Shown here one piece after another: positions 1 to 8,565 of a stretch of 64,000 nucleotides of DNA. Every line of letters starts with the position of its first letter. The stretch's first letter is position 1. Both the position numbers and the translations under genes were made by a program. The stretch is from Inquilinus limosus DSM 16000 (lineage in GTDB: Bacteria; Pseudomonadota; Alphaproteobacteria; DSM-16000; Inquilinaceae): assembly GCF_000423185.1 (NCBI RefSeq), contig NZ_KE383987.1:40911-104910 (forward strand). Reading direction: 5' to 3'. A model generated the notes under the pieces. That model was given only the letters and a program-made list of their open reading frames with translations, ran no database searches and was not told the origin of the DNA.

Positions 1-56
1 TAAAAACCACTGACCTGCGGTGAACGCTCTATGAGCAAACCTTATAGTCTGCCCGG

Positions 57-935
57 ATGAACCATCGGCAGTTGGAGACCTTCCGCGCCGTCATGCTGGC
101 GGGATCGGCGTCGCGCGCGGCGGAGCGGCTGGACGTGACCCAGCCCGCGGTCAGCCGGTCGATCGCGGAGCTGGAGCGGTCGATCGGCTTCCTGCTGTTC
201 GAGCGCGTGCGGGGCCGCCTGGTGCCGACCACCGAGGCCAAGCTGCTGATGCAGGAGGTGGACCGCAGCTTCGTCGGGCTGGACCGGCTGCGTGCCGAGG
301 CCGCCCGCATCCGCGATTTCGGGTCGGGCAGCATCCGCATCGCCAGCCTGGCGGCGCTGGGATCGACGCTGGTGCCGCGCGCGATCCGGCGGTTCCAGGA
401 TCGGCATCCGGGCATCGCGCTGACCCTGCAGATCCACTCCACCGCCGCCGTCCGCGACATGGTCGCCAACGGTGTCTTCGATCTCGGCCTGGTCGCCGAC
501 GAGGCCGACCTGTCGGGCATGGAGCACCGCCCCTTCGCCACCATCCGGGCGCAATGCGTCATGCCGCGGGGCCATCGCCTCTGCGACCGCCCGGCGATCG
601 AGCCGATGGACCTGGACGGGGAGCGGTTCGTCGCCCTGGCTCCGGAGGATCGGGCCCGCCAGCGCCTCGAAGCCGTCCTGACGAAGGCGGGGGCGAAGCC
701 GCGGATCGTGGTCGAGACCCCCGGCTCCGCCACCATCTGCGCCCTGGCGCTCGAAGGGGTCGGGATCGGGATCACCAACCCGGCCGCGGCGGACGGCTTC
801 ACCAACCGCGGGCTGGTGTTCCGGCCGTTCGAGCCGGCGGTCCATTTCAGGAGCTTTCTGCTGTTTCGGCCCGACGCCCAGAAATCCCGGCTGGTGAAGC
901 AGTTCGCGGCGGAGCTGATGAACGCCCGCCCGTAG
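57..935 (+). CDS. LysR-family transcriptional regulator
   Basis: 292 residues, the usual length for the family. The N-terminal winged HTH (about residues 3-60) contains ASRAAERLDVTQPAVSRSI; a LysR substrate-binding fold (about 90-290) follows. It probably binds DNA as a tetramer and senses a small metabolite. It converges with the sugar-catabolic operon ending at 1020 and may control it, although LysR genes more often regulate a divergent neighbour, which here would lie left of the window. The ATG at 57 gives a conserved start (MNHRQLETF). Ligand unknown. Confidence 0.93.
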   Translation: MNHRQLETFRAVMLAGSASRAAERLDVTQPAVSRSIAELERSIGFLLFERVRGRLVPTTEAKLLMQEVDRSFVGLDRLRAEAARIRDFGSGSIRIASLAALGSTLVPRAIRRFQDRHPGIALTLQIHSTAAVRDMVANGVFDLGLVADEADLSGMEHRPFATIRAQCVMPRGHRLCDRPAIEPMDLDGERFVALAPEDRARQRLEAVLTKAGAKPRIVVETPGSATICALALEGVGIGITNPAAADGFTNRGLVFRPFEPAVHFRSFLLFRPDAQKSRLVKQFAAELMNARP

Positions 936-1019
936 TGCGCCCGCTGGCCGCCGCCACTTACGCTCAGCCGGCCTTATTCTCTCTTGCTGGCATTGGAGCC
1001 TCCGCGGCCCGGGCAAATC

Positions 1020-1334
1020 TCAATCCATGTGCCACTGCAGCGGGAGCAGGAAGGGGAAGCCGGTGCGGCTGTCGATCTCGACCTTCATGATCGGCGCCAT
1101 GTACTCCCCCCAGCGCCTGTTGACCGGGTCGTCGCGCAGCGCCGCGACGGTGCGGTCGAGGTCGTCGGTCTCGAAATGGCCGAACAGGGTCAGGCCGTAT
1201 TTGAAGATCGAGTAGTTGCGGATCCCGGCCGCCTTCAGCGCCGCCACCATCTCCGGCCAGATCTCGTCGTGGCGGCGCTTGTACTCCTCCTCATAGCCGG
1301 GGCGGATTTCGAGGATCCAGGCGTGCTGCGTCAT
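1020..1334 (-). CDS. rhaM: L-rhamnose mutarotase
   Basis: 104 residues, matching the RhaM family (about 104), a dimeric alpha-beta barrel that interconverts alpha and beta anomers of L-rhamnose. The conserved EEYKRRHDEIWPEM near the N terminus carries the Tyr and His expected at the active site; the C-terminal half holds the conserved tryptophan region (RRWGEYM). The ATG at 1334 was chosen because it starts the family's N terminus (MTQHAWILEI); longer readings upstream are shadows of the preceding gene. It is the last gene of an eight-gene minus-strand operon and overlaps the gene before it by 44 bp. Together with the L-rhamnonate dehydratase at 10493 it indicates L-rhamnose or a close analogue as substrate. 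Confidence 0.9.
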   Translation of the reverse strand: MTQHAWILEIRPGYEEEYKRRHDEIWPEMVAALKAAGIRNYSIFKYGLTLFGHFETDDLDRTVAALRDDPVNRRWGEYMAPIMKVEIDSRTGFPFLLPLQWHMD

Positions 1335-2112
1335 CGCGGTCTCCGTCGTCAGCGGCGAGGTAGTCGTGCAGGATGCGGCCCGGCGCCAGGGTGAAGTCGG
1401 CGCGCCAGTAGAAGCCGTCGAGCATCTCCCTGACCGGCAGCCGGTAGACCGGCGCCTGGATGTTGGGCCTGAGCTCGACCGTGCAGGGTCCGGTCCAGCA
1501 TTCATGCACCGCCACCTCGGCCAGGCGGCGGGCGGTGAGCTGGCGGATGGCCGGCCGGCCGTCGATATGGTCGATCGCCTTCAGGTTGATGTTGGTGGCG
1601 AAATCGAAATGCGCGGCCAGGCTCTCGATCCGGTCGCGCCGCTGCTTGTAGGCCAGGGTGCCGGTGATCACGTCGATGCCGTTGCGGGCGACCGTGCCGA
1701 CCCAGGCGTCGCCGCGCGCTTCCAGCACAGGCGTGCCGAACTTCTTCGGCTGGCCGTGCACCTCGCGGCCATGCGAGACACCGATGTCGGAGGACAGGAA
1801 CAGATAGGGCGAGTAGGACCCGGCCTCTCCCGTCCCGGGCAGCCGGCAGCCGACCATGATGTTGGACTCGCCATAGGGGCCGAGCCAGTCAGTGTCGTTC
1901 ATCCTGTAGATATGCGCCAGGACCACATCGCTGGTCGGCTCCAGCGGCGGCGGCAGCAGCCGCTCGACCGCGTCGGCGTCGGTGCGCCAGGCCAGTGTCA
2001 GCACCTCGACGTCGCGGAAGCTGAACGGGAAGGGCGGCACCATCGGCGCGTCCCAGGGGGTCGAGAAGCCGCTCCTCAGGATCTCCTCGACCGTCAGCCG
2101 GCGCCCGGTCAT
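1291..2112 (-). CDS. acetoacetate decarboxylase-family protein
   Basis: 273 residues of the ADC fold. The segment REVHGQPKKFG (about residues 116-126) holds the Lys-Lys pair used by acetoacetate decarboxylase to form a Schiff base; the family's arginine and glutamate positions also look plausible (EPTSDVV, GPYGESN). True ADC makes acetone from acetoacetate, but many family members in sugar or secondary-metabolite clusters do aldol/dehydratase chemistry or decarboxylate other keto acids. Its place between a sugar isomerase-like gene (4-bp overlap) and the mutarotase suggests action on a keto acid from a deoxysugar; the exact reaction cannot be told from sequence. Confidence 0.88.
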   Translation of the reverse strand: MTGRRLTVEEILRSGFSTPWDAPMVPPFPFSFRDVEVLTLAWRTDADAVERLLPPPLEPTSDVVLAHIYRMNDTDWLGPYGESNIMVGCRLPGTGEAGSYSPYLFLSSDIGVSHGREVHGQPKKFGTPVLEARGDAWVGTVARNGIDVITGTLAYKQRRDRIESLAAHFDFATNINLKAIDHIDGRPAIRQLTARRLAEVAVHECWTGPCTVELRPNIQAPVYRLPVREMLDGFYWRADFTLAPGRILHDYLAADDGDRDDAARLDPRNPPRL

Positions 2113-2921
2113 GCCAGCCAGCCTCGCACCTGGTCACGCAGACGGATCGTCTCCGTCAGCACGTCGTCATAGAGCGTCGCCATGTAGTCCTGGTGCACAT
2201 ATTCGAGCGCGAGGTGCCCCTGGAACCCGGCGTCGCGCAGGGTGGCCAGCTGAGCCTCGATGTTGATCGTGCCCTCATGCCCCTTGGCCTGCAGCGCCCC
2301 CGGCCGGGCCTGGCGCAGATGGACATGTGCGGCGTGGCGGGCCAGCGGATCGATCTCCTCCTGCCGATATCCGAGGCAGACGAAATGGGCGTAGTCGAGG
2401 GTCAGCCGCAGCCCCTCGACCCGGCCCAGCAGCTCCTCGACCAGCGTCGGGGATTCGAGGAAGGAGTGGACATGCGGCTCGATCGTCGGCGTCACGCCGG
2501 CCTCGCGCGCTATCGGCACCAGCGCGTTGAGCGAGCGGGCCGATTCCTCCAGCGCCTGCGCCCTCCCCTGCCCCGGATTGCACACGCCGGGCAGGATGAA
2601 GACGGTGTCGATCCCCGCGCGGGCGCAGAACTGCACGGCCTTTCGGAAATCCGCGACGTTGCGGTCACGGTGGCGCGGATCGGCCAGGTTGCGGTCGGAC
2701 AGGCTGTCGCCGAACAGGTGGTAGAGGCTGGGCACGTGGACGCCGAGCGCCCGCACCGTCTCCGCCATGCCGTCGGGATCGGCCAGCAGCGCCGCCTTGT
2801 CGAGGGCGGGGCCGTAGAAATAGCCGAGGTCGAGCGCGCCGATGCCGAGCGCCCGGGCTATCCCGGCGGCCTCCTGCAGCGAGCAGGCGCGCAGGGACCA
2901 GGAGGTGAGTGAAAGCTGCAT
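2109..2921 (-). CDS. xylose isomerase-like TIM-barrel protein (sugar phosphate isomerase/epimerase family)
   Basis: 270 residues, AP endonuclease 2-like TIM barrel. Metal-ligand candidates are seen along the strands: FILPGVCNPG, TPTIEPHVHSF (Glu, His), LTLDYAHFVCLG (Asp, His), HVHLRQARPG and LALEYVHQDY (Glu). These match the divalent-metal isomerase/epimerase pattern (IolE, IolI, hydroxypyruvate isomerase relatives). It starts 3 bp after the oxidoreductase gene, so the two are co-translated. A sugar or sugar-acid epimerase role is inferred from context; substrate unknown. Confidence 0.88.
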   Translation of the reverse strand: MQLSLTSWSLRACSLQEAAGIARALGIGALDLGYFYGPALDKAALLADPDGMAETVRALGVHVPSLYHLFGDSLSDRNLADPRHRDRNVADFRKAVQFCARAGIDTVFILPGVCNPGQGRAQALEESARSLNALVPIAREAGVTPTIEPHVHSFLESPTLVEELLGRVEGLRLTLDYAHFVCLGYRQEEIDPLARHAAHVHLRQARPGALQAKGHEGTINIEAQLATLRDAGFQGHLALEYVHQDYMATLYDDVLTETIRLRDQVRGWLA

Positions 2922-2924
2922 GGG

Positions 2925-3971
2925 TCACACCCTCTCGACTTGGCCGCTGGCGGCGGAGCGGTACATGGCGTCCAGCACTTCGACCGCGCGCATCCCGACT
3001 TCGCCCGGCGCGTCGTTCTCGACCGCGCGGCCGAGGCAGAGATCGACGAAGACATCGACCGGCCGCTCGCAATCATAGGCGCCGTCGCCCGGCGCCATCG
3101 GCACGATCGTGTCGCGCCCGTCGCGGCGCCGCACCTCCAGCCGCTCGCGCTCGATGTCGAGCAGCAGCAGGCCCTCGGAGCCGTAGATCCTGAGGTCGAT
3201 ATGCGGCCCGCGATGCTTCGGCACGGTGGAGGCGCCGGACAGGGCGGCGGTGGCGCCGCCTTCGAACCGCACGGTGGCGGCGTCGTAATAGTCGACGCCG
3301 GTCGGCGAGGCGCCGGTCATGGCGAAGACCTCGCGCGGCGCCAGATCGGCGATGCGGAACAGGAGGCCGAGGGCGTGGACGAGCTGGCCCCAGCCATAGC
3401 CGCCGGCGCGCTTCGGGTCGGCCCAGGTCGAGGGCGGCGGCCGGAACATGTGGTCTTTGGTCTCGACCATCGGCTGGCCGGCGAACAGGTCCTCCAGCGC
3501 CGAGCCCATCTGCAGCACCACATGCTCGACCCGGCCGATCTCCCCCTCTCCGACCAGCCGGCGCGCCTCGCGCATCCAGGGCAGGAAGTTCCAGCCATAG
3601 GGCACCAGGATGGCGCGGCCGGCCTGGCGTGCCCGGGCGACCAGGTCGCGGGCGTCCTCGGCGCGGGTCGCCAGCGGCTTCTCGACCAGCACATGGCAGC
3701 CTCGGTCGAGCGCAGCGGCGGCATGCTCGTGATGCAGCACATGCGGCGAGGCCACCACCACCCCGTCCGGCTTCACCCGGTCGAGCAGCTCGCGATAGTC
3801 CTCCGAGGCATCGGGGATGCCGAAGCGCTGCTGCAGCGCCGCCAGCTCCGCCGCCCCCAGCCGGTTCACCCCGACCAGCTCGCAATCGGGGTTCCGCTGC
3901 AGCACCGGGATGTGGTTCTGCGCCGCCCACCAGCCGGCGCCGACCACCGCGATCCGAGCCTTTCGTGTCAT
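2925..3971 (-). CDS. Gfo/Idh/MocA-family oxidoreductase
   Basis: 348 residues, usual length. The N-terminal Rossmann domain begins with VVGAGWWAAQNHIPVL, and the conserved EKPLA (catalytic lysine) lies near residue 98. A C-terminal alpha/beta substrate domain follows. Members oxidise hydroxyl groups of sugars, inositols or sugar lactones with NAD(P). It overlaps the upstream regulator by 4 bp (ATGA). In this operon it could be the sugar 1-dehydrogenase or act on a later intermediate. Confidence 0.92.
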   Translation of the reverse strand: MTRKARIAVVGAGWWAAQNHIPVLQRNPDCELVGVNRLGAAELAALQQRFGIPDASEDYRELLDRVKPDGVVVASPHVLHHEHAAAALDRGCHVLVEKPLATRAEDARDLVARARQAGRAILVPYGWNFLPWMREARRLVGEGEIGRVEHVVLQMGSALEDLFAGQPMVETKDHMFRPPPSTWADPKRAGGYGWGQLVHALGLLFRIADLAPREVFAMTGASPTGVDYYDAATVRFEGGATAALSGASTVPKHRGPHIDLRIYGSEGLLLLDIERERLEVRRRDGRDTIVPMAPGDGAYDCERPVDVFVDLCLGRAVENDAPGEVGMRAVEVLDAMYRSAASGQVERV

Positions 3972-4681
3972 CGCGCCTTCTCCATCGCCGCCAGCGTGGT
4001 CTCGTAGACGCTGGTCATGTGGCGCCGCATCGCCTCTCCCGCCGCCGCGGCGTCGCGGGCATCGAGCGCCGCCAGGATCGCCTCGTGGTCGGCGAAGCTG
4101 CGCTCCAGCACCCCCGGCGTCTCGGAGGCGATGCGGCGATACTCCATGCCCAGCACGAAGAAGGAGCCGGCGACCCGCTCCAGGAACGGGTTGCCCGAGG
4201 CGGCGTAGATGACGCGGTGGAACTCCATGTCCGAGACGCGGAAGCCGACCGGATCGCGCAGCAGGCCGCGCTGCACCGCCAGCAGCGCGTGCAGCCGGGC
4301 CAGCGAGGCGGTGTCGATCCGCTCCGCCGCCAGGCCGGCGATGGTGCCCTCGACCAGAATGCGCGCCTCGTGCAGCGCGTCGACCGTCGGCGCGTTCAGC
4401 TCCAGCAGGAACTGCAGCGGCGCCAGCAGGTCCGACGCCTCCAGCGCCGTGACATAGACGCCGCCGCCCTGCCGCATCTTGACCACGCCCAGGATCTGCA
4501 GGCCCCGCAGCGCCTCGCGCACGCTTGGCCGGCTGACCTGCAGGATCTGCGCCAGCTCGCGCTCCGGCGGCAGCTGGTCGCCCGGCTTCAGGCTGCCGGT
4601 GCGCACCAGCTCCATCAGCTTCTTCGCCACCTGCTCGGCGACCGACTGCCGCTCGATCGGGGCGACGGTGTCGAGACCCAT
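3968..4681 (-). CDS. FadR/GntR-family regulator with FCD domain
   Basis: 237 residues from the ATG at 4681; in-frame GTG codons at 4684 and 4687 and TTG at 4693 are alternatives, and a GGAGG lies just upstream of them, so the exact start is unsure. The N-terminal GntR winged helix includes LPPERELAQILQVSRPSVRE (about residues 38-57); the C-terminal FCD ligand domain holds the metal-binding pattern around DMEFHRVIY and H-rich helices near the end. It is encoded inside the operon it probably controls. The palindrome at 8445-8461 in the divergent promoter region is the best candidate operator. Likely a repressor released by a sugar acid. Confidence 0.92.
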   Translation of the reverse strand: MGLDTVAPIERQSVAEQVAKKLMELVRTGSLKPGDQLPPERELAQILQVSRPSVREALRGLQILGVVKMRQGGGVYVTALEASDLLAPLQFLLELNAPTVDALHEARILVEGTIAGLAAERIDTASLARLHALLAVQRGLLRDPVGFRVSDMEFHRVIYAASGNPFLERVAGSFFVLGMEYRRIASETPGVLERSFADHEAILAALDARDAAAAGEAMRRHMTSVYETTLAAMEKAR

Positions 4682-4703
4682 CACCACGCGCAATCCTCCA
4701 TCC

Positions 4704-5690
4704 TCAGTCCCCCGCCGCGCGGCTGCGGATCTGGTCGAGGCTGACCGCCAGCAGCAGCACGATGCCGCGGGTCACGTCCTGCCAGAAGCTGGAGACGTTG
4801 AGGAGGGTGAGCCCATTGTTCAGCGTGCCCAGGATCAGCACGGCCAGCAGCGTGCCCCAGACGCTGCCGCGGCCGCCGAACAGGCTGGTGCCGCCGAGGA
4901 TGATGGCGGCGATCACGGTCAGCAGGTGCTTGCCCGCCGCGTCCGGCGCCGCCGCCCCCAGCATCGCCGCCAGCACCAGCCCGGCGACGGCGCCGCTGAC
5001 GCCGGACAGGACGTAGAGCGTGATCTGGGTGCGCGCCACCGGCACGCCGACCAGGCGGCTGGCCTCCGGATTGCCGCCCGAGGCGTAGACGAAGCGGCCG
5101 AAGCGGGTCTTGGCCAGCACCACCCAGAGCGCGCCGTAGCACAACAGCATCAGGATCAGCGGCACCGGGATGCCGAAGAGACGGCCGCTGCCGATCCAGT
5201 TGAAGCCGGGCACCATCAGCGGCCGGGTCAGGCCGCCGGTCATCACCAGGGCGCTGCCGGTGATGATGCTCATGGTCGCCAGGGTGACGATCAGCGGGTT
5301 CAGGCGCAGCCCTGTGGTGAAGATGCCGTTGATGAGGCCGATCGCGGCGCCGAACAGGATCGCCGCCACGGCCGCCACCCAGATGTCGAGCCCGAGACCA
5401 TGGAGGAGCGCCAGCACCACGCCGGTCAGCCCCGCCACGGCGGCGACCGAGAGGTCGAGCCCGCCGGCGATGATCAGCGGCGTGCCGGTCGCCGCCATCA
5501 GCCCGATGAAGGCGACGTTGGAGCCGATGCTCATCATGTTGTTGAAGGACAGGAACCAGGGCGACAGCAGCGAGAAGGCGACCAGCAGCGCCACGTAGAA
5601 CAGCAGCAGCACCGCCACGCCGGACCAGGTGCGGCCGAGCGCGCCGCGGGCCAGGCCCTGGGCGCGGCGGGGAGTGTCGATCGTCGTCAT
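4704..5690 (-). CDS. ribose-type ABC transporter permease
   Basis: 328 residues from the ATG at 5690, hydrophobic throughout with about 8-10 membrane segments. Segment GGLDLSVAAVAGLTGVVLAL is the signature of RbsC/AraH-like (CUT2) permeases. It overlaps the ATPase gene by 4 bp (ATGA). Partner of the ATPase at 5687 and the binding protein at 7216; imports a monosaccharide, L-rhamnose by context. Confidence 0.92.
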   Translation of the reverse strand: MTTIDTPRRAQGLARGALGRTWSGVAVLLLFYVALLVAFSLLSPWFLSFNNMMSIGSNVAFIGLMAATGTPLIIAGGLDLSVAAVAGLTGVVLALLHGLGLDIWVAAVAAILFGAAIGLINGIFTTGLRLNPLIVTLATMSIITGSALVMTGGLTRPLMVPGFNWIGSGRLFGIPVPLILMLLCYGALWVVLAKTRFGRFVYASGGNPEASRLVGVPVARTQITLYVLSGVSGAVAGLVLAAMLGAAAPDAAGKHLLTVIAAIILGGTSLFGGRGSVWGTLLAVLILGTLNNGLTLLNVSSFWQDVTRGIVLLLAVSLDQIRSRAAGD

Positions 5691-7213
5691 GCCCTCAGCT
5701 CCCCGTTCTCTGCCGGCGTGCTTGCCGCCGCCATCAGCTCCGCCGGCTCGCGGCCACGCGGGAATTCCGCCACCGCCCGGCCGCGGTCGAGCACGATGGC
5801 CCGGTCGCACAGACCCGCCACCTCCTCGACGTCGGAGGACAGCACCAGGATCGCCCGGCCGGCATCGGCCAGGCGCCGCAGCTCGGCATAGATCTCGCGC
5901 CGCGCGCCGACATCGACGCCGCGGGTCGGCTCCTCCAGGATCAGCAGGCGCATGCCGTCGACCAGCCAGCGGGCGATGCAGACCTTCTGCTGGTTGCCGC
6001 CGGACAGGGTGCGCAGGCGCTGCTCGCTGCCGCGCGTGCGGATGCCGAGCTGGTCGATCCAGCCCTCGGCGTGGTGCCGCTCCGCCGCCACGTCCATGAA
6101 CGGGCCGGACCGGAAGCGCTCCAGGAACGGCAGGGCGATGTTCTCGCGCACCGTCAGGTCGGCGACGATGCCCTCGCGCTTGCGCTCCGCAGCGATGAAG
6201 CCGATGCCGGCCGCCTTGCCGGCCGAAGGATTGCGCGGCGCGTAGAGGGCGCCGCCGATCGCGACCCGCCGCGCCGCCACCGGCCCGAGCGCGCCGTACA
6301 GCGCCCGGCCCAGGCTCTCCACCCCGGACCCGACGAGGCCGAAGATGCCGACGATCTCGCCGGCCCGGACGGTCAGGTCGACATCCTCGACCTCGCCCGG
6401 AATCCGCAGCCCCTCCACCGCCAGCACGGCCTCGCCCGGCGGCTCCGCGGGGCCGGCGCCATACAGGTCGTCGACCACGCCGCCGAGCATGGCCCGCAGC
6501 ACCTCGGCCGGCGTCGCCTCGGCGGTGCGGAAGCTGCCGGCGTTGCGGCCGTCGCGCAGCACGGCGATGCGGTCGGAGACCGCGAACACCTCGGACAGGT
6601 AGTGCGAGATGTAGATCACCGCGACGCCCTGCGCCTTCAGCCGGCGGATGATGGCGAACAGCGTCGCCGCCTCCTGCTCGGTCAGCGACGCCGTCGGCTC
6701 GTCCATGATCAGCACACGCGCCTTGCCGGCCAGAGCCCGGGCGATCTCGACGATCCGCTGCTCCGGCACGCTCAGCGCCTTGACCCGGGCAACGGGGTCG
6801 ATGCCGGGATAGCCCAGCTGCTGCAGCAGCTCCTCCGCCTGCCGGCGCATGGCGGCTGTGTCCACCACCCGGAAGCCGGGGCCGGCGCGCATCGGCAGGT
6901 CGCCGATGCAGATGTTCTCGGCCACGGTCATGTCCGGGATCACCGAGATCTCCTGCGGCAGCAGGCGCACCCCGGCGGCCACGGCCTGGCGCGGCTGGTC
7001 GAAGCTGACTTCGGCGCCGTCCAGCCGCACCGTGCCGGCGTCGCGGCCGTAGCTGCCGGCCAGGATCTTCACCAGGGTCGACTTGCCGGCGCCGTTCGAG
7101 CCCAGGAGGGCCAGCACCTCCCCCGCCTCAACCGTCAGCTCGACCTCGCGCAGCACGTCGACGCCGCCGAAGGCCTTGCGGATGCCGCGCATCTCGAGAC
7201 GGGGGGCGGTCAT
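5687..7213 (-). CDS. sugar ABC transporter ATP-binding protein (RbsA-type, two ATPase domains)
   Basis: 508 residues. The first nucleotide-binding domain has Walker A GSNGAGKSTLVK and a degenerate signature (ALSVPEQRIVEIARAL), Walker B VLIMDEPTASL. The second has the degenerate Walker A typical of the family (GLVGSGVESLGRALYG) and an intact signature LSGGNQQKVCIARWL with LLILEEPTRGVDVG. ATG 7213 is preferred over GTG 7219 because AGGAG lies 5 nt before it. Energises uptake with the permease downstream. Confidence 0.93.
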   Translation of the reverse strand: MTAPRLEMRGIRKAFGGVDVLREVELTVEAGEVLALLGSNGAGKSTLVKILAGSYGRDAGTVRLDGAEVSFDQPRQAVAAGVRLLPQEISVIPDMTVAENICIGDLPMRAGPGFRVVDTAAMRRQAEELLQQLGYPGIDPVARVKALSVPEQRIVEIARALAGKARVLIMDEPTASLTEQEAATLFAIIRRLKAQGVAVIYISHYLSEVFAVSDRIAVLRDGRNAGSFRTAEATPAEVLRAMLGGVVDDLYGAGPAEPPGEAVLAVEGLRIPGEVEDVDLTVRAGEIVGIFGLVGSGVESLGRALYGALGPVAARRVAIGGALYAPRNPSAGKAAGIGFIAAERKREGIVADLTVRENIALPFLERFRSGPFMDVAAERHHAEGWIDQLGIRTRGSEQRLRTLSGGNQQKVCIARWLVDGMRLLILEEPTRGVDVGARREIYAELRRLADAGRAILVLSSDVEEVAGLCDRAIVLDRGRAVAEFPRGREPAELMAAASTPAENGELRA

Positions 7214-7215
7214 CG

Positions 7216-8412
7216 TCACTCCTTCGGGATCAGGGTCTCGTAGCCCTTCAGCTCCTCCAGACCGCGCAGGGCGGCGAGGTGCTTGGCGAAGGCCTCCTGC
7301 GGGAACTTGAAATCGAGGACCTCGGCGTCCTCGGCGCAGGCGGTGTCCGGGTAGAACTCGCAGATATTCGCCTTGGTCACCATGACGTGATTGACCAGCA
7401 CCGCCGGCGGCAGGGTCTTGCCGGCCAAAGTGGCGAGGGCGATCGGGATCAGGTAGTTGCCGTAGCGCTCCGGGAAATAGCCGACCGAGGCGACGAAGCG
7501 CGGCTCCTTCGCCAGGGTCTCGGTCTCGTCCGCGCCCATGCCGACGACGATCGTGTCGGCCTCGCGCCCCGCCTGCTGGGCGGCGCGCAGCATGCCGGTC
7601 GCCGCCTGGTCATTGATCGCGGTCACCATGATCGGCACCCCGGCCGGGATCCGGCCGATCAGGTTGCTCATCTGCTGGAAGCTCTCCTGCAGCGTGTTCT
7701 TGGTGTCGATCTTGAGGATGTGGTCGGCCGGGAAGTCCGGCAGCACCGCCTGGAATCCCGCGACCTGCCCGCCGGTGCGCATCGCCGGGATGGCGCCGGA
7801 CTGCGGCAGCTCGCCGACCACGAGGTAGCCCTGCGCCACCTTGTCGGCGCCGTATTCCGCCACCGCGGCCTGGGCCAGGTAGGAGCCGCCCATGAAGCCG
7901 GAGCGCGGGTTGTTGGCGCCGAAGAAGATCGCGTTCGGCATCGGGATGTCGATCGCCGCCACCTTGATCCCGGCATTGTCGAACTGGTTCATCACCGCCG
8001 GGCCGAAATTCACGTCGGTCTGGAATTCGATGACGAAGTCGGCGTTGCGGCGGACGAAGCTCTCGGCATTGGCCAGGGCCGTCGGCCCGTCCAGCCGGTT
8101 GTCGGCGACCGCGAGCTCGACCCCCGCGGCATCGGCATTGGCCTTGATACCGGTCTCGACCTTCACCCCGAAGGCGATGTCGCGCTGGAGGTTGGCGAAG
8201 CCGATGACGTAGCCGGAGCCGTCGCGCGGCGGCGTCACCGCCTTGGCGTCCGCCACCATGGCCTTGAGCTGGTCGGCGGAGAGCATGGCGCCGGAGAAGG
8301 CAGTCGGATCGAAGCCGTGGAACTCCTCGGCCCAGGCCGCGGCACCCGCGGCGAGCATGATGGCGGCGGCGACGACGAAACCCGCCGGGCGGACGCGGTG
8401 CGCGCGGATCAT
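7216..8412 (-). CDS. sugar ABC transporter substrate-binding protein, periplasmic
   Basis: 398 residues from the ATG at 8412, chosen because GGGAGG lies 6 nt upstream and it gives a compact signal peptide (MIRAHRVRPAGFVVAAAIML, cleavage near AAAWA-EE). The mature part is a type I periplasmic fold of the RbsB/RhaS class (peripla_BP_4), with VIGFANLQRDIAFGVKV as first strand-helix and a conserved DIPMPNAIFFGANN region. First gene of the minus-strand operon, so it decides uptake specificity. Longer than RbsB (about 300) because of an extra N-terminal segment. Ligand inferred to be L-rhamnose or a similar deoxysugar. Confidence 0.92.
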   Translation of the reverse strand: MIRAHRVRPAGFVVAAAIMLAAGAAAWAEEFHGFDPTAFSGAMLSADQLKAMVADAKAVTPPRDGSGYVIGFANLQRDIAFGVKVETGIKANADAAGVELAVADNRLDGPTALANAESFVRRNADFVIEFQTDVNFGPAVMNQFDNAGIKVAAIDIPMPNAIFFGANNPRSGFMGGSYLAQAAVAEYGADKVAQGYLVVGELPQSGAIPAMRTGGQVAGFQAVLPDFPADHILKIDTKNTLQESFQQMSNLIGRIPAGVPIMVTAINDQAATGMLRAAQQAGREADTIVVGMGADETETLAKEPRFVASVGYFPERYGNYLIPIALATLAGKTLPPAVLVNHVMVTKANICEFYPDTACAEDAEVLDFKFPQEAFAKHLAALRGLEELKGYETLIPKE

Positions 8413-8565
8413 CCCTTTCCTCCCTTTCATCCGGTCCATTGGTCAATTGGACAGGCCAATTCTTTTCAGGCATCGTAGTGTCGGTTCCGCCGCCCTGGCA
8501 AGAGGGTGTGCGTGACCAAGCAAAGGACGAGCCGCCGAAGCGGCCGGCCGGTGGGAGGAGAAAGC
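8413..8565. promoter_or_regulatory. divergent promoter region of the rhamnose-like cluster
   Basis: This 153-bp gap separates the minus-strand transport operon from the plus-strand dehydratase genes and must carry both promoters. It contains the palindrome described at 8438-8461. The plus-strand gene has a clear GGGAGGAG ribosome site at 8552-8559. Confidence 0.6.
8438..8461. promoter_or_regulatory. candidate FCD-GntR operator
   Basis: AATTGG-N5-CCAATT is a perfect inverted repeat at 8445-8461, with a third ATTGG half-site at 8438-8442. Six-base arms with a 5-bp spacer are the same layout as the site at 13942-13960 next to another FCD regulator. It lies 26-49 bp upstream of the binding-protein start. 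Assignment to the regulator at 3968 is inference. Confidence 0.55.

Noticed and set aside
42..1016. Minus-strand open frame opposite the LysR gene
   Set aside because: The LysR frame is clearly real; the antisense product is His/Gln/Arg-rich noise.
4479..5891. Plus-strand 470-codon frame opposite the ribose-type permease
   Set aside because: Low-complexity antisense translation; the permease has the RbsC-type signature and overlapping starts with its neighbours.
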